Assembly: GCF_014137865.1 (NCBI RefSeq)
Contig: NZ_JACGWU010000001.1
Location: 910,738-974,737, forward strand
Reading direction: 5' to 3'
From: Alpinimonas psychrophila
GTDB taxonomy: Bacteria > Actinomycetota > Actinomycetes > Actinomycetales > Microbacteriaceae
Length of the DNA stretch: 64,000 bases
The notes under the pieces were generated by a model. It saw nothing but the letters and a program-made list of their open reading frames with translations. It ran no database searches and had not been told where the DNA came from. The translations under genes and the position numbers were made by a program. Each line of letters opens with the position of its first letter. Position 1 is the first letter of the stretch. This document shows positions 29,847 through 38,352 of the stretch, piece after piece.

Positions 29847-30602
29847 ATGTCGGCCCGACCCATGCTCGCCGTTGAGCATCTCTGCCTTTCCATCGGTGGC
29901 GCACGCATCATCGATGATGTCACTTTCGCAGTGGCACCTGGAGAGATGCTCGGCGTGATCGGCCCCAATGGGGCAGGCAAGACAACGCTCTTCAACCTCA
30001 TTTCAGGTTTACTGGCGCCATCGACTGGCACAGTGTTTCTGAATGGAAGAGATGTCACGGCCGAACCGATTCACAAACGAGCACGGGCCGGTCTCGGCCG
30101 CACCTTTCAAACCTCCAGCCTCTTCACTGGGCTCACGGCAACCGAGAATGTTCGGTTGGCGGCCCAGGCGAAACTTGGAGCAGCAACGTCCGTTATCCGC
30201 TTCCCGCGGAGAACGGACGTTGCTACCACTATTGCCAACGACAGGCTCGCGGAGGTCGGCCTCTCGCACCATGCAAAAACTATTGCGGGTGTCTTGTCTC
30301 ATGGGGACAAGCGAAAGCTCGAGATTGCGATGCTTCTCGCGACCGATCCACGCGTCATCTTGCTGGACGAACCGATGGCCGGAGTGGCGTCCGGCGACGT
30401 GCACGGACTCACCGACGTGATTCGTCAGGTTCACGCCTCCGGTCGCACCGTTCTCCTTGTTGAGCACCACATGGAGGTCGTCCTTGGCCTCGTGGACCGC
30501 GTTGCCGTGATGCACCACGGTGAGCTACTCGCGTGCGACACCCCCACCGTCGTCATGGCGGACCCGGCCGTGCAGGCCGCCTACCTAGGAGCACCCCTAT
30601 GA
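29847..30602 (+). CDS. Branched-chain-type ABC transporter ATPase (LivG-like)
   Basis: 251 residues. Walker A GPNGAGKTTLFNLISGLL, then the LivG-specific GLGRTFQTSSLFTGLTATENV. The signature region reads LSHGDKRKLEIAMLLA (LSHG in place of LSGG, usual in LivG), and Walker B is VILLDEPMAGVA. The stop overlaps the LivF-like start by 4 bases. Confidence 0.93.
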   Translation: MSARPMLAVEHLCLSIGGARIIDDVTFAVAPGEMLGVIGPNGAGKTTLFNLISGLLAPSTGTVFLNGRDVTAEPIHKRARAGLGRTFQTSSLFTGLTATENVRLAAQAKLGAATSVIRFPRRTDVATTIANDRLAEVGLSHHAKTIAGVLSHGDKRKLEIAMLLATDPRVILLDEPMAGVASGDVHGLTDVIRQVHASGRTVLLVEHHMEVVLGLVDRVAVMHHGELLACDTPTVVMADPAVQAAYLGAPL

Positions 30603-31327
30603 CCGCTCCCATCCTCCGCGTCGAAGGTCTTGGCGCACGAATCGCCGGGCAACAAGTTGTGGAAAGTGTCACTTTCGAGGTCCCAGCGCGCGGTGTCACC
30701 GCTCTTCTGGGGCGAAACGGTGTGGGCAAAACCAGCACGCTTAAAGGAATTCTTGGCCTCATCGAGCGGTGGGGCGCGGTCGAGTTCAACGGCGAGCGCA
30801 TAGACAACCTGGCGACGCATCGCATCATTCAGAGCGGTATTGGCTACGTACCCGAAGACCGCGAGGTGTTCGCAAGCCTGTCCGTCGCCGAGAACATGCG
30901 ACTCGCTGAGCGCAATGGCGGCCCTAACCGCGAACTCGTTGATGAGCTCTTCCCTGAACTTCTCGCTCGGGCCGGGCAACTCGCGGGAACACTCTCGGGT
31001 GGCCAGCAACAGATGGTCTCCCTCGCTCGCGCTCTGGTCAATGACAACACGTTGCTGCTCATCGACGAGCCCACAAAGGGGCTCGCTCCCCTCATTGTTC
31101 TTGATGTCACAACTGCGCTTGGACGTGCCGCCGAGGCGGTCCCCATCCTGCTCGTCGAACAAAACTTGCAGGTTGTGCGAGCTCTCGCCGACACAGTGGT
31201 CGTGTTAGAAAGTGGCCTCGTCGTCTTCACTGGCCCCGCGAACGAGTTCTTAGATAACGAAGAGTTGACAACGGAACTACTCGGCGTGCATCTCACAGAT
31301 GTCGGCGCGACGGGAGACAACGCATGA
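30599..31327 (+). CDS. Branched-chain-type ABC transporter ATPase (LivF-like)
   Basis: 242 residues from ATG at 30599, within ATGA of the preceding gene. Walker A is GRNGVGKTSTLKGILGLI, then the LivF pattern SGIGYVPEDREVFASLSVAENM, signature LSGGQQQMVSLARALV, and Walker B LLIDEPTKGLAP. It overlaps the next permease by 4 bases. Confidence 0.93.
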   Translation: MTAPILRVEGLGARIAGQQVVESVTFEVPARGVTALLGRNGVGKTSTLKGILGLIERWGAVEFNGERIDNLATHRIIQSGIGYVPEDREVFASLSVAENMRLAERNGGPNRELVDELFPELLARAGQLAGTLSGGQQQMVSLARALVNDNTLLLIDEPTKGLAPLIVLDVTTALGRAAEAVPILLVEQNLQVVRALADTVVVLESGLVVFTGPANEFLDNEELTTELLGVHLTDVGATGDNA

Positions 31328-32199
31328 GTACCATTGTGCTCCTCATCATCACCGGGCTCGGACTCGGTGCGCTCTATTTTCTTGTGGCTTCCGGCCTTTC
31401 CCTTATTTATGGGCTCATGGGCGTCCTTAACTTTGCCCACGGATCGTTCCTCACTCTCGGGGCGTTCGCGGGCTTAGAAATCGCACGGCGAATGGATGGG
31501 GCGAGCTGGATCACTCTCTTCGCTTCCCTCGTCGTCGGCGCCGTTGTCGGGGCAGTAGTTGCCGCAGCAACGGAGTTTTTCCTGATTAGGCGGCTCTATA
31601 ACCGCCATATTGAGCAGGTGCTCGTCACCGTTGGGCTTGCACTGGCAACTGTCGCTCTTTTTGATGGAATCTGGGGAACGGACCCAACCTATGTCACTGG
31701 CCCCGCATGGTTCTCTGAAACCACGGAAATCCTCGGGGCGAAAGTCCCGAATGATCGATTTGTTCTCATCATTGCTGCCGTCCTGGTCCTCCTTGGGATC
31801 GTTCTCTTTCTCAAGTTCACGCGCTTTGGCCTGATTATCAGAGCCGGTGTGGAGAACCGTTCGATGGTTACGGCCCTGGGCATTGACGTTCGTAAAGCCT
31901 TCACGGTCGTCTTTGCTATTGGTGGAGCCGCAGCCGGACTGGGGGGCGTTCTCGCGTCGCATTACTTCGGCTACGTCTCGCCGCAATTGGGTGGGTCACT
32001 GCTGATCTTTGCCTTCATCGTGACCGTCATTGGCGGCCTCGGTTCTCTCGCTGGGGCAGCCATAGCATCCGCTCTCGTCGCCGTTTTGCAACAGTTTGCA
32101 AACTACTACCTGGGTGGGACGGGTGACCTGACGGTCGTCCTTCTGCTCGCAGCCGTTCTGCTGATTCGACCCACCGGACTACTCGGGAGCAAGGCATGA
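31324..32199 (+). CDS. Branched-chain-type ABC transporter permease (LivH-like)
   Basis: 291 residues with about eight membrane helices. GLGALYFLVASGLSLIYGLMGVLNFAHGSFLTLGAF is the diagnostic LivH segment. The coupling region ENRSMVTALGIDVRKAFTVVFAIGGAAAGLGG is typical. It forms the channel with the LivM-like protein encoded next, which it overlaps by 4 bases. Confidence 0.93.
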   Translation: MSTIVLLIITGLGLGALYFLVASGLSLIYGLMGVLNFAHGSFLTLGAFAGLEIARRMDGASWITLFASLVVGAVVGAVVAAATEFFLIRRLYNRHIEQVLVTVGLALATVALFDGIWGTDPTYVTGPAWFSETTEILGAKVPNDRFVLIIAAVLVLLGIVLFLKFTRFGLIIRAGVENRSMVTALGIDVRKAFTVVFAIGGAAAGLGGVLASHYFGYVSPQLGGSLLIFAFIVTVIGGLGSLAGAAIASALVAVLQQFANYYLGGTGDLTVVLLLAAVLLIRPTGLLGSKA

Positions 32200-33299
32200 A
32201 ACTTCTGACGCACATGAAGCCATGGATGTGGTGGGCCGTCGGCGGCGCAATTGCCGTTTTCGCCGCTCTGCTTCCCCTCATCAACCTGTCTATTCCCGGC
32301 ATTTTGCCGGGGCCCACGTATACGCCAGGAACCCTTCAACTTCTGGCCCTCGCGCTTCTGTTCTCCTCGCTTGCGCTGAGTTACCACTTGCTCTTCGGTG
32401 TCGGAGGAATGCTGTCCTTTGGCCACGCCCTCTACTTTGCTCTGGGCGCCTATGGGCTAGGAATCGTTCTCAAAACCACGCAACTTTCGTTGGTGCCCGC
32501 TATGGGCCTCACTGTCGCTGCGGTCATCTGCATTGCTTACCTCCTGGGCGCTCTCAGCTTGCGGGTGACAGGGATTTCGTTCGCGATGGTCACGCTTGCT
32601 TTCGCGCAGGCCGGCAACGTGCTGGTGCGGCGCAACCCCCAAATAACGGGAGGTGATGAGGGACTTCAGCTGGAGACCCAAAACGTCCCGGACTTCTTGC
32701 TTGGGGTCCTCAACACCCGCAACCTCTACTGGGTAGCTCTCGCACTCCTGATTATTGTTTTCATCGTGGTTGCACTGTTCGAGCACTCCCGAGCAGGGCA
32801 TGTGGTCACGGCAACTCGGGAAAACGAACTGCGCGTCAGGGTCATCGGAATCCGACCTTTCATGGTCAAACTAGTCACGTTCTCGATAGCATCTGTGCTG
32901 GCAGCCCTCGTGGGAATGGTGCACCTTCTGCTCCAAAGTGGCGTCACGGCACGAGCAAGTTCTGCTGACTTCACCCTGACGATTCTGGTGATCGTTGTTC
33001 TGGGCGGAGTGGGCTCGCGATGGGGCGCCGTCGTGGGAGCCATCGTTTACACTTTGCTCGATCAGCGACTCACAGCCCTCGCGTCCTCCGATGCAATTGC
33101 TGGCCTCCCCGCTATTCTGAGGATTCCCCTGTCTGAACCGCTCTTTATTTTGGGAACACTCTTTATTCTCGTGGTGCTTTTTCTTCCGGGAGGAATTGCG
33201 GGAGCGGTTCAACGGATGGATAAAGGTGGTGTGCGTCGCAATCCTGCGAAGGAGACTTCGTCGGAGATCGCACGGGACAAAATCGAGGAGGTAACGTGA
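32196..33299 (+). CDS. Branched-chain-type ABC transporter permease (LivM-like)
   Basis: 367 residues with nine or ten membrane helices. ALSYHLLFGVGGMLSFGHALYFALGAYG is the LivM mark, and ATRENELRVRVIGIRPFMVKLVTFSIAS the coupling loop. A charged C-terminal tail of about 30 residues (GGVRRNPAKETSSEIARDK) extends into the cytoplasm. It overlaps the ligase start by 4 bases. Confidence 0.92.
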   Translation: MKLLTHMKPWMWWAVGGAIAVFAALLPLINLSIPGILPGPTYTPGTLQLLALALLFSSLALSYHLLFGVGGMLSFGHALYFALGAYGLGIVLKTTQLSLVPAMGLTVAAVICIAYLLGALSLRVTGISFAMVTLAFAQAGNVLVRRNPQITGGDEGLQLETQNVPDFLLGVLNTRNLYWVALALLIIVFIVVALFEHSRAGHVVTATRENELRVRVIGIRPFMVKLVTFSIASVLAALVGMVHLLLQSGVTARASSADFTLTILVIVVLGGVGSRWGAVVGAIVYTLLDQRLTALASSDAIAGLPAILRIPLSEPLFILGTLFILVVLFLPGGIAGAVQRMDKGGVRRNPAKETSSEIARDKIEEVT

Positions 33300-34855
33300 T
33301 TGAACGTGACGGGCTTCACACTTTAGGGCGATGGACTCGCGACCGCGCCATTGCGACCCCCCATCGTGTCGCAGTGGACGATCGCGGTGTTGTCCTCACC
33401 TACATTGACCTCGATTGCAGATCCACAAATCTTGCGGAGTCCCTTCTTCAGGCAGGGTATGGAGTCGGTGATCGGATCGCGACCGTCACAGGAAACAGTG
33501 CGGACCACGTTGTCCTCTTCTTCGCCTGCGCAAAAGCCGGTTTTATCCTCGTGCCTCTTTCGTGGCGACTCACCCCACGGGAACTCGCCCAGCAACTCGA
33601 AACGGCAGATCCGGCGCTCCTCCTCATCGAGGAAGAGTTCAGTTCCTTGGCGGGGGAAGCCCTCAACCGACTCCTCTCCCCCATGGCGGTCGGATCCCTC
33701 GGCGCCCATGGCATTGAGCGCAAAATCGTCTCCCCCATCCGCACGACAACAGAGGAGGTCATTCGGCGCCCTGTGCGCGATGACGACGCCCTCCTCCTCA
33801 TCTTTACGTCGGGCACTTTAGAGCAGGCAAAAGCGGCCATCCTCACGCACGCGAACTGTTTTTGGACAAATCTTTCCCTCTCCCGCACGGCCGAGATCAC
33901 GCGCGGTGATACCGTTCTCGCCGTGATGCCGCAATACCACGTGGGCGGATGGAACATCCAGCCGCTCCTGGCCTGGTGGATGGGCGCAACCGTCGTGTTG
34001 GAGAGGACCTTTGATCCGGGCCGCGTCCTCAAGCTCATTGCCGACCGGGGAATCACCACAATGATGGGCGTACCGGCCAACTATCTCATCCTGGCTGAGC
34101 ACCCAGCCTTCGCGACAACCGATCTTTCCAGTCTCAGTCACGCCATTGTGGGCGGTGCACCAATGCCGGAACCACTTCTGCGCGTGTGGCACGAACGTGG
34201 TGTTGCGCTCACGCAGGGCTACGGTCTCACCGAAGCGTCACCAAACGTCTTGTGCCTACCGGATGAAGAGGCTCGATCACACATCGGATCTGCCGGCAAA
34301 CCTTACCCTCATGTTGAAGTCGCTGTGACGGATCCGATAACGGGTGAAATCTTGCAAGGCGTGTGCACCGGCGAGCTTATGGTTCGAGGCCCTGGCGTTT
34401 TTGCCGGATACTTTCGTGCTCCCGACGCCACGAAAGCAGTGCTGCGTAACGGATGGCTTGCCACCGGTGACCTTGTAAGTCGAGACGAAGACGGAAACTA
34501 TCGAATCATCGACCGAATCAAGGACATTTTTATCACCGGCGGTGAAAGCGTTGCTCCTGCAGAAATCGAGGGCATCCTTTTTGGACACCCCGCAGTGGCT
34601 GATGTTTCCGTCGTTGGTGTCCCGGACGACCGTTGGGGTGAGGTCGGCGTCGCGTGGGTTGTTCTACGTTCGGGGGTAGCAACCGACGAGACCGACCTCT
34701 TAACGTTCTGCAGTTCACTCTTAGCGCGATTCAAAGTACCGAAACAGATCATTTTCGTAGCCGAAATTCCTCGCTCCGCTAGCAACAAAGCCATGCGGCG
34801 CGCTCTCCTGGCGGAGTGGAAAACGGCTTCCGAAAACCGAGAGGATGCCAAATGA
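33296..34855 (+). CDS. AMP-binding acyl-CoA synthetase with an altered A3 loop
   Basis: 519 residues from GTG (overlap GTGA). The adenylate-forming fold is clear: GYGLTEASPNVLCLP, the hinge region GDLVSRDEDGNYRIIDRIKD, ITGGESVAPAEIE, and the C-terminal Lys in RSASNKAMRRALL. The phosphate-binding loop near residue 170 reads FTSGTLEQAKAAILTH instead of the usual TSGTTGxPKGV: the first TSGT and the Lys remain, but the second Thr-Gly and the Pro are changed. It likely activates the imported carboxylic acid to its CoA thioester; chain length is unknown. Confidence 0.85.
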   Translation: MIERDGLHTLGRWTRDRAIATPHRVAVDDRGVVLTYIDLDCRSTNLAESLLQAGYGVGDRIATVTGNSADHVVLFFACAKAGFILVPLSWRLTPRELAQQLETADPALLLIEEEFSSLAGEALNRLLSPMAVGSLGAHGIERKIVSPIRTTTEEVIRRPVRDDDALLLIFTSGTLEQAKAAILTHANCFWTNLSLSRTAEITRGDTVLAVMPQYHVGGWNIQPLLAWWMGATVVLERTFDPGRVLKLIADRGITTMMGVPANYLILAEHPAFATTDLSSLSHAIVGGAPMPEPLLRVWHERGVALTQGYGLTEASPNVLCLPDEEARSHIGSAGKPYPHVEVAVTDPITGEILQGVCTGELMVRGPGVFAGYFRAPDATKAVLRNGWLATGDLVSRDEDGNYRIIDRIKDIFITGGESVAPAEIEGILFGHPAVADVSVVGVPDDRWGEVGVAWVVLRSGVATDETDLLTFCSSLLARFKVPKQIIFVAEIPRSASNKAMRRALLAEWKTASENREDAK

Positions 34856-35493
34856 CAACTTTGCCCGTGACAGAGCGCGGCAACCGCACGCGCGCAAAAC
34901 TCCTCGAGGCCGCAGAAGTAGTCTTCGCAAAGTATGGCTACTCCGAGGCATCCGTCGTGCGCCTGACGGAACATGCTGGCGTTGGCCAGGGAACGTTCTA
35001 CTTGTATTTCGCGAGCAAACTTGAAATCTTCGAAGTCCTCGTCGAAGACCTCAACCGCCGAGTGCGCCATGCCATGAGCGAAGCCGCTTCTGGCAGCTCA
35101 AATCGCCTGGAATCCGAGCGTGCCGGATTCCGCGCCTTCTTTGAATTCACTGCCCAGCATCCGGCCCTGTACAGAGTTGTGCGCGAAGCCGAATTTGTCT
35201 CGCCGAAATCCCTTCGCCTTCATTATTCGCGCATCGTTTCGGGCTACATCGAAGGGTTGCAGGAGGCACAAAGCCACGGCGAAGTTGGCGACATTGATCC
35301 CACGGTGGCCGCTTGGGCCCTGATGGGAATCGGTGAAATGATTGGCATGCGCTGGGTTCTGTGGGGCGACGGTGAACCATCTGGCGATGATGCCGACCCC
35401 ACTGCCAGCGGAACGTCGCGCGTTCCGGAGGCCGTCTTCGAAGACATGATGCGATTCATCCAGCGGGCGCTCAGTGCACCCGGTGAGCGATAG
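34852..35493 (+). CDS. TetR-family regulator inside the importer/ligase operon
   Basis: 213 residues from ATG at 34852, overlapping the ligase stop. HTH: RAKLLEAAEVVFAKYGYSEASVVRLTEHAGVGQGTFYLYFASKLEIF. The C-terminal domain resembles TetR regulators that respond to acyl-CoAs (for example the RLHYSRIVSGYIEGLQEAQ helix). It probably controls its own operon through a site near 28569-28588. It is followed after 14 bases by the SDR gene. Confidence 0.88.
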   Translation: MTTLPVTERGNRTRAKLLEAAEVVFAKYGYSEASVVRLTEHAGVGQGTFYLYFASKLEIFEVLVEDLNRRVRHAMSEAASGSSNRLESERAGFRAFFEFTAQHPALYRVVREAEFVSPKSLRLHYSRIVSGYIEGLQEAQSHGEVGDIDPTVAAWALMGIGEMIGMRWVLWGDGEPSGDDADPTASGTSRVPEAVFEDMMRFIQRALSAPGER

Positions 35494-35507
35494 GAAAAGG
35501 GTCAACG

Positions 35508-36254
35508 ATGATCGATCTCACGGGTAAAAAAGCGCTCGTCACGGGAGCAGCCAGCGGCATCGGCGCTGCTTGCGCCACTGTACTCGCCGCGGCAGGCGCG
35601 CGAGTCGTGGTGGCTGATGTCGACGGTGACAAGGCAAAGAATTTTGCCCAGGCAATCAACGGGGAGCCCTGGCAAATTGACCTCACGGATAAGGCGGCGC
35701 TTGCCGAGCTCACACTGGACGTCGATATCCTCGTCAATAATGCTGGCATCCAACACGTCAGCCCAATCGAGACGTTTGATCCAGAGACGTTCTCGCGCAT
35801 CATCGACCTGATGGTGGTGGCGCCTTTTCTTCTCATCCGGGCATCTTTGCCCCACATGTACGCCAATGGTTTCGGCCGCATCGTCAACCTCAGTTCCGTG
35901 CACGGGCTCCGGGCATCTCCCTACAAATCCGCTTATGTCACAGCAAAACACGGCCTTGAGGGCTTGTCCAAGGTCACCGCTCTCGAGGGCGGCGAACACG
36001 GCGTCACCAGTAACTGTGTGAACCCGGGCTATGTGCGCACCCCGCTCGTAGAGAAACAAATTGCTGATCAGGCCCGCGTTCATGGGATTCCCGAGCGTGA
36101 GGTCGTGGAAAAAGTGATGTTGACGGAGAGCGCCATTAAACGCTTGCTCGAACCCAGTGAGGTTGCTGACCTCGTTCTCTGGCTCTGCGGAAGCACTGCC
36201 GGCATGGTCACGGGCGCTTCTTACTCAATGGACGGCGGTTGGAGCGCACGATGA
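35508..36254 (+). CDS. 3-hydroxybutyrate dehydrogenase-like SDR
   Basis: 248 residues with AAAGGG before the ATG. NAD-binding TGAASGIGAACATVL, NNAG, the catalytic Ser in LSSVHGLRASPYKSAYVTAKHG and YxxxK are present. VNPGYVRTPLVEKQIADQARVHGIPEREVVEKVML is characteristic of D-3-hydroxybutyrate dehydrogenases (the segment forming the substrate lid). It would turn D-3-hydroxybutyrate into acetoacetate; the window also encodes an acetoacetyl-CoA synthetase at 46855-48912. Substrate assignment is strong by family but untested. Confidence 0.82.
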   Translation: MIDLTGKKALVTGAASGIGAACATVLAAAGARVVVADVDGDKAKNFAQAINGEPWQIDLTDKAALAELTLDVDILVNNAGIQHVSPIETFDPETFSRIIDLMVVAPFLLIRASLPHMYANGFGRIVNLSSVHGLRASPYKSAYVTAKHGLEGLSKVTALEGGEHGVTSNCVNPGYVRTPLVEKQIADQARVHGIPEREVVEKVMLTESAIKRLLEPSEVADLVLWLCGSTAGMVTGASYSMDGGWSAR

Positions 36255-37162
36255 GTATCTATCGGAAGATCAGTGTTCCCGTGACCGGCGGCGATCTTGT
36301 CACCGGTGAATGGGTTCCCGAAACGATAACCGCTGGGACTGTTCTCGCCGTGCATGGGATTACCGCATCCCACATGACATGGCCGCTCGTCGCCAATGCC
36401 TTACCTCATGTTCGGTTCATTGCACCCGATCTCCGTGGTCGGGGCGGGAGCAGATCTCTCCCGGGGCCATGGGGCATGCCCGCGCATGCTGAAGATCTCG
36501 TCCGCGTCCTCGACGCTGCCGGAGTGGATCGCGCCGTTATTGTCGGCCACTCGATGGGAGCTTTTGCTGCGGTTACTCTGGCCCACACGCATCCGGATCG
36601 CGTCGAGAGACTCGTTCTCATCGATGGCGGCCTCCCCTTGCCGATTGTCGAAAAAACCAGCGATGACGGTCTGCCGCAGGCACTCCTCGGACCTGCCGCC
36701 GCTCGGTTATCCATGGCGTTTCCCGACCGTGAGGCCTATCGCCAATTCTGGCGCGCGCATCCGGCATTCGCAGGCCAATGGAACTCTACGGTCGAGGCTT
36801 ACGTCGACTACGATCTCGTCGGAGACGACTCCCAGCTTCACGCCTCTAGTTCCATTGACGCGGTCATGGTGGATTCCCAGCAGCTGAACGGGGGGACAGA
36901 CTATTTCGAAGCGCTCGCGTCAATGCCGTCCCCCATTCACTTCCTCCGGGCCCCCCGCGGCCTCCTCAATCAACTCCCCGGCCTGTATTCTCCCGAGCAA
37001 ATGGTGCGCTGGAAGGTCAAGCTCCCGAACCTCACAGTGCATGACGTCTCGGGCGTCAACCACTACACAATCGTCATGAGCGAGCGGGGCGCTGACGCTG
37101 TTGTTGAGGTCATCAATGACGTCATGTCCACCCCTCAACCATCCGTGCCTCAACCGCAATAA
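36251..37162 (+). CDS. Alpha/beta hydrolase
   Basis: 303 residues from ATG at 36251, overlapping the SDR stop. Nucleophile elbow GHSMGAFAAV, oxyanion HGITASHMTWPLVANAL, DLRGRGGS, and a C-terminal catalytic His in VSGVNHYTIVM fit an esterase, amidase or lactonase. No signal peptide, so it acts in the cytoplasm on an imported compound. It is followed by a second hydrolase of the same superfamily. Confidence 0.82.
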   Translation: MSIYRKISVPVTGGDLVTGEWVPETITAGTVLAVHGITASHMTWPLVANALPHVRFIAPDLRGRGGSRSLPGPWGMPAHAEDLVRVLDAAGVDRAVIVGHSMGAFAAVTLAHTHPDRVERLVLIDGGLPLPIVEKTSDDGLPQALLGPAAARLSMAFPDREAYRQFWRAHPAFAGQWNSTVEAYVDYDLVGDDSQLHASSSIDAVMVDSQQLNGGTDYFEALASMPSPIHFLRAPRGLLNQLPGLYSPEQMVRWKVKLPNLTVHDVSGVNHYTIVMSERGADAVVEVINDVMSTPQPSVPQPQ

Positions 37163-37176
37163 AGGAGCCGTGCACC

Positions 37177-38238
37177 ATGACAACAACACTTCTTCCCGGC
37201 ATCGTCAGGCACGATATTCGAACGCCACGCCTCACAGCATCCGTGCTGGAACGCCCCGCCACCGTAGCTAACCGCACGGTGGTATTCATCCATGGCAATG
37301 TTTCATCCTCGTCATTTTGGCAACCGAGCATGCTTGCCCTCTCCCCAGACGTGCGAGCCATCGCCATCGATCTTCGCGGCTTCGGCGACAGCGAGATCCT
37401 GCCCGTCAACGCAACGAGAGGCTTGCGCGACTTTTCGGACGACGTTGCGTCTGTCTTGGCCGAACTCGGAATTGAGCGAGCCAATTTCGTGGGCTGGAGC
37501 TTGGGTGGCGGTGTCGTCCTGCAGCTCCTCCTCGAGCATCCGGAGAAAGTTCTCTCCGTTTCGCTCATTTCCCCGGTCTCCCCCTATGGTTTCGGGGGCA
37601 CGCAGGGTGCCGAGGGCCACCTCATCAACGCGGACGCTTCCGGCACGGGGGGCGGCGGTGCCAATCCTGACTTCGTGGCGCGACTTCTCGCACAGGACAC
37701 CAGCGACGAATCCCCTACGTCACCGCGCTCCGTCTACCGTTCGACGTATGTCGCGGATGCCGCCCACGGTTCTGAGAATGAAGATCTCTGGGTTGAATCG
37801 ATGCTCTCGACGGCAACAGGAATCGACAATTACCCCGGGGACTCAACAACGACCGATTCTTGGCCCGGATTTGCCCCCGGCACACGAGGGGTGCTGAACA
37901 CTTTGGCACCCAAGTACTTTGACGTTTCCGGCATCGTCGAGCTAACTGTGAAACCCGCAATTTTATGGGTGCGTGGCGCGAATGACGCCATCGTTTCTGA
38001 CGCGTCATTTTTCGACCTCAACTATCTCGGTCAACTCGGAATGATTCCCGGCTGGCCGGGGATCGACGTTGCGCCCCCGCAACCGATGATCCAACAGACA
38101 CGGGATGTCTTCGAAAAATACCAAGATGCTGGCGGTAGCTACCAGGAAATCGTCTTCGAAAATTGTGGACATTCTGCTCATCTCGAACGTCCCGCTGAGT
38201 TTCTCGAAGCCCTGCAAAAAGTCCTTGTGGTCAGCTGA
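37177..38238 (+). CDS. Alpha/beta hydrolase
   Basis: 353 residues with AAAGGAG before the ATG. HGNVSSSSFWQPSMLAL (oxyanion strand), DLRGFGDSE, nucleophile elbow GWSLGGGVVLQLL, an acid in RGANDAIVSD, and His in FENCGHSAHLERPAEFL make a complete triad. A long insertion of about 100 residues with many Gly/Ser/Thr lies between the core and the cap (GGTQGAEGHLINADASGTGG and following). It ends the operon; no terminator hairpin is clear in the next 114 bases. Confidence 0.82.
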   Translation: MTTTLLPGIVRHDIRTPRLTASVLERPATVANRTVVFIHGNVSSSSFWQPSMLALSPDVRAIAIDLRGFGDSEILPVNATRGLRDFSDDVASVLAELGIERANFVGWSLGGGVVLQLLLEHPEKVLSVSLISPVSPYGFGGTQGAEGHLINADASGTGGGGANPDFVARLLAQDTSDESPTSPRSVYRSTYVADAAHGSENEDLWVESMLSTATGIDNYPGDSTTTDSWPGFAPGTRGVLNTLAPKYFDVSGIVELTVKPAILWVRGANDAIVSDASFFDLNYLGQLGMIPGWPGIDVAPPQPMIQQTRDVFEKYQDAGGSYQEIVFENCGHSAHLERPAEFLEALQKVLVVS

Positions 38239-38352
38239 AGCCGCTTTCGCGTCGCCGAGTGACGTTCACGTGCAATAGATATTTACCTTCTGTTCACGCG
38301 CCTTTTACTCAAAGACTCCCGCTAGTGCAGGGTAACTTTTTAGCCTTTAGTC

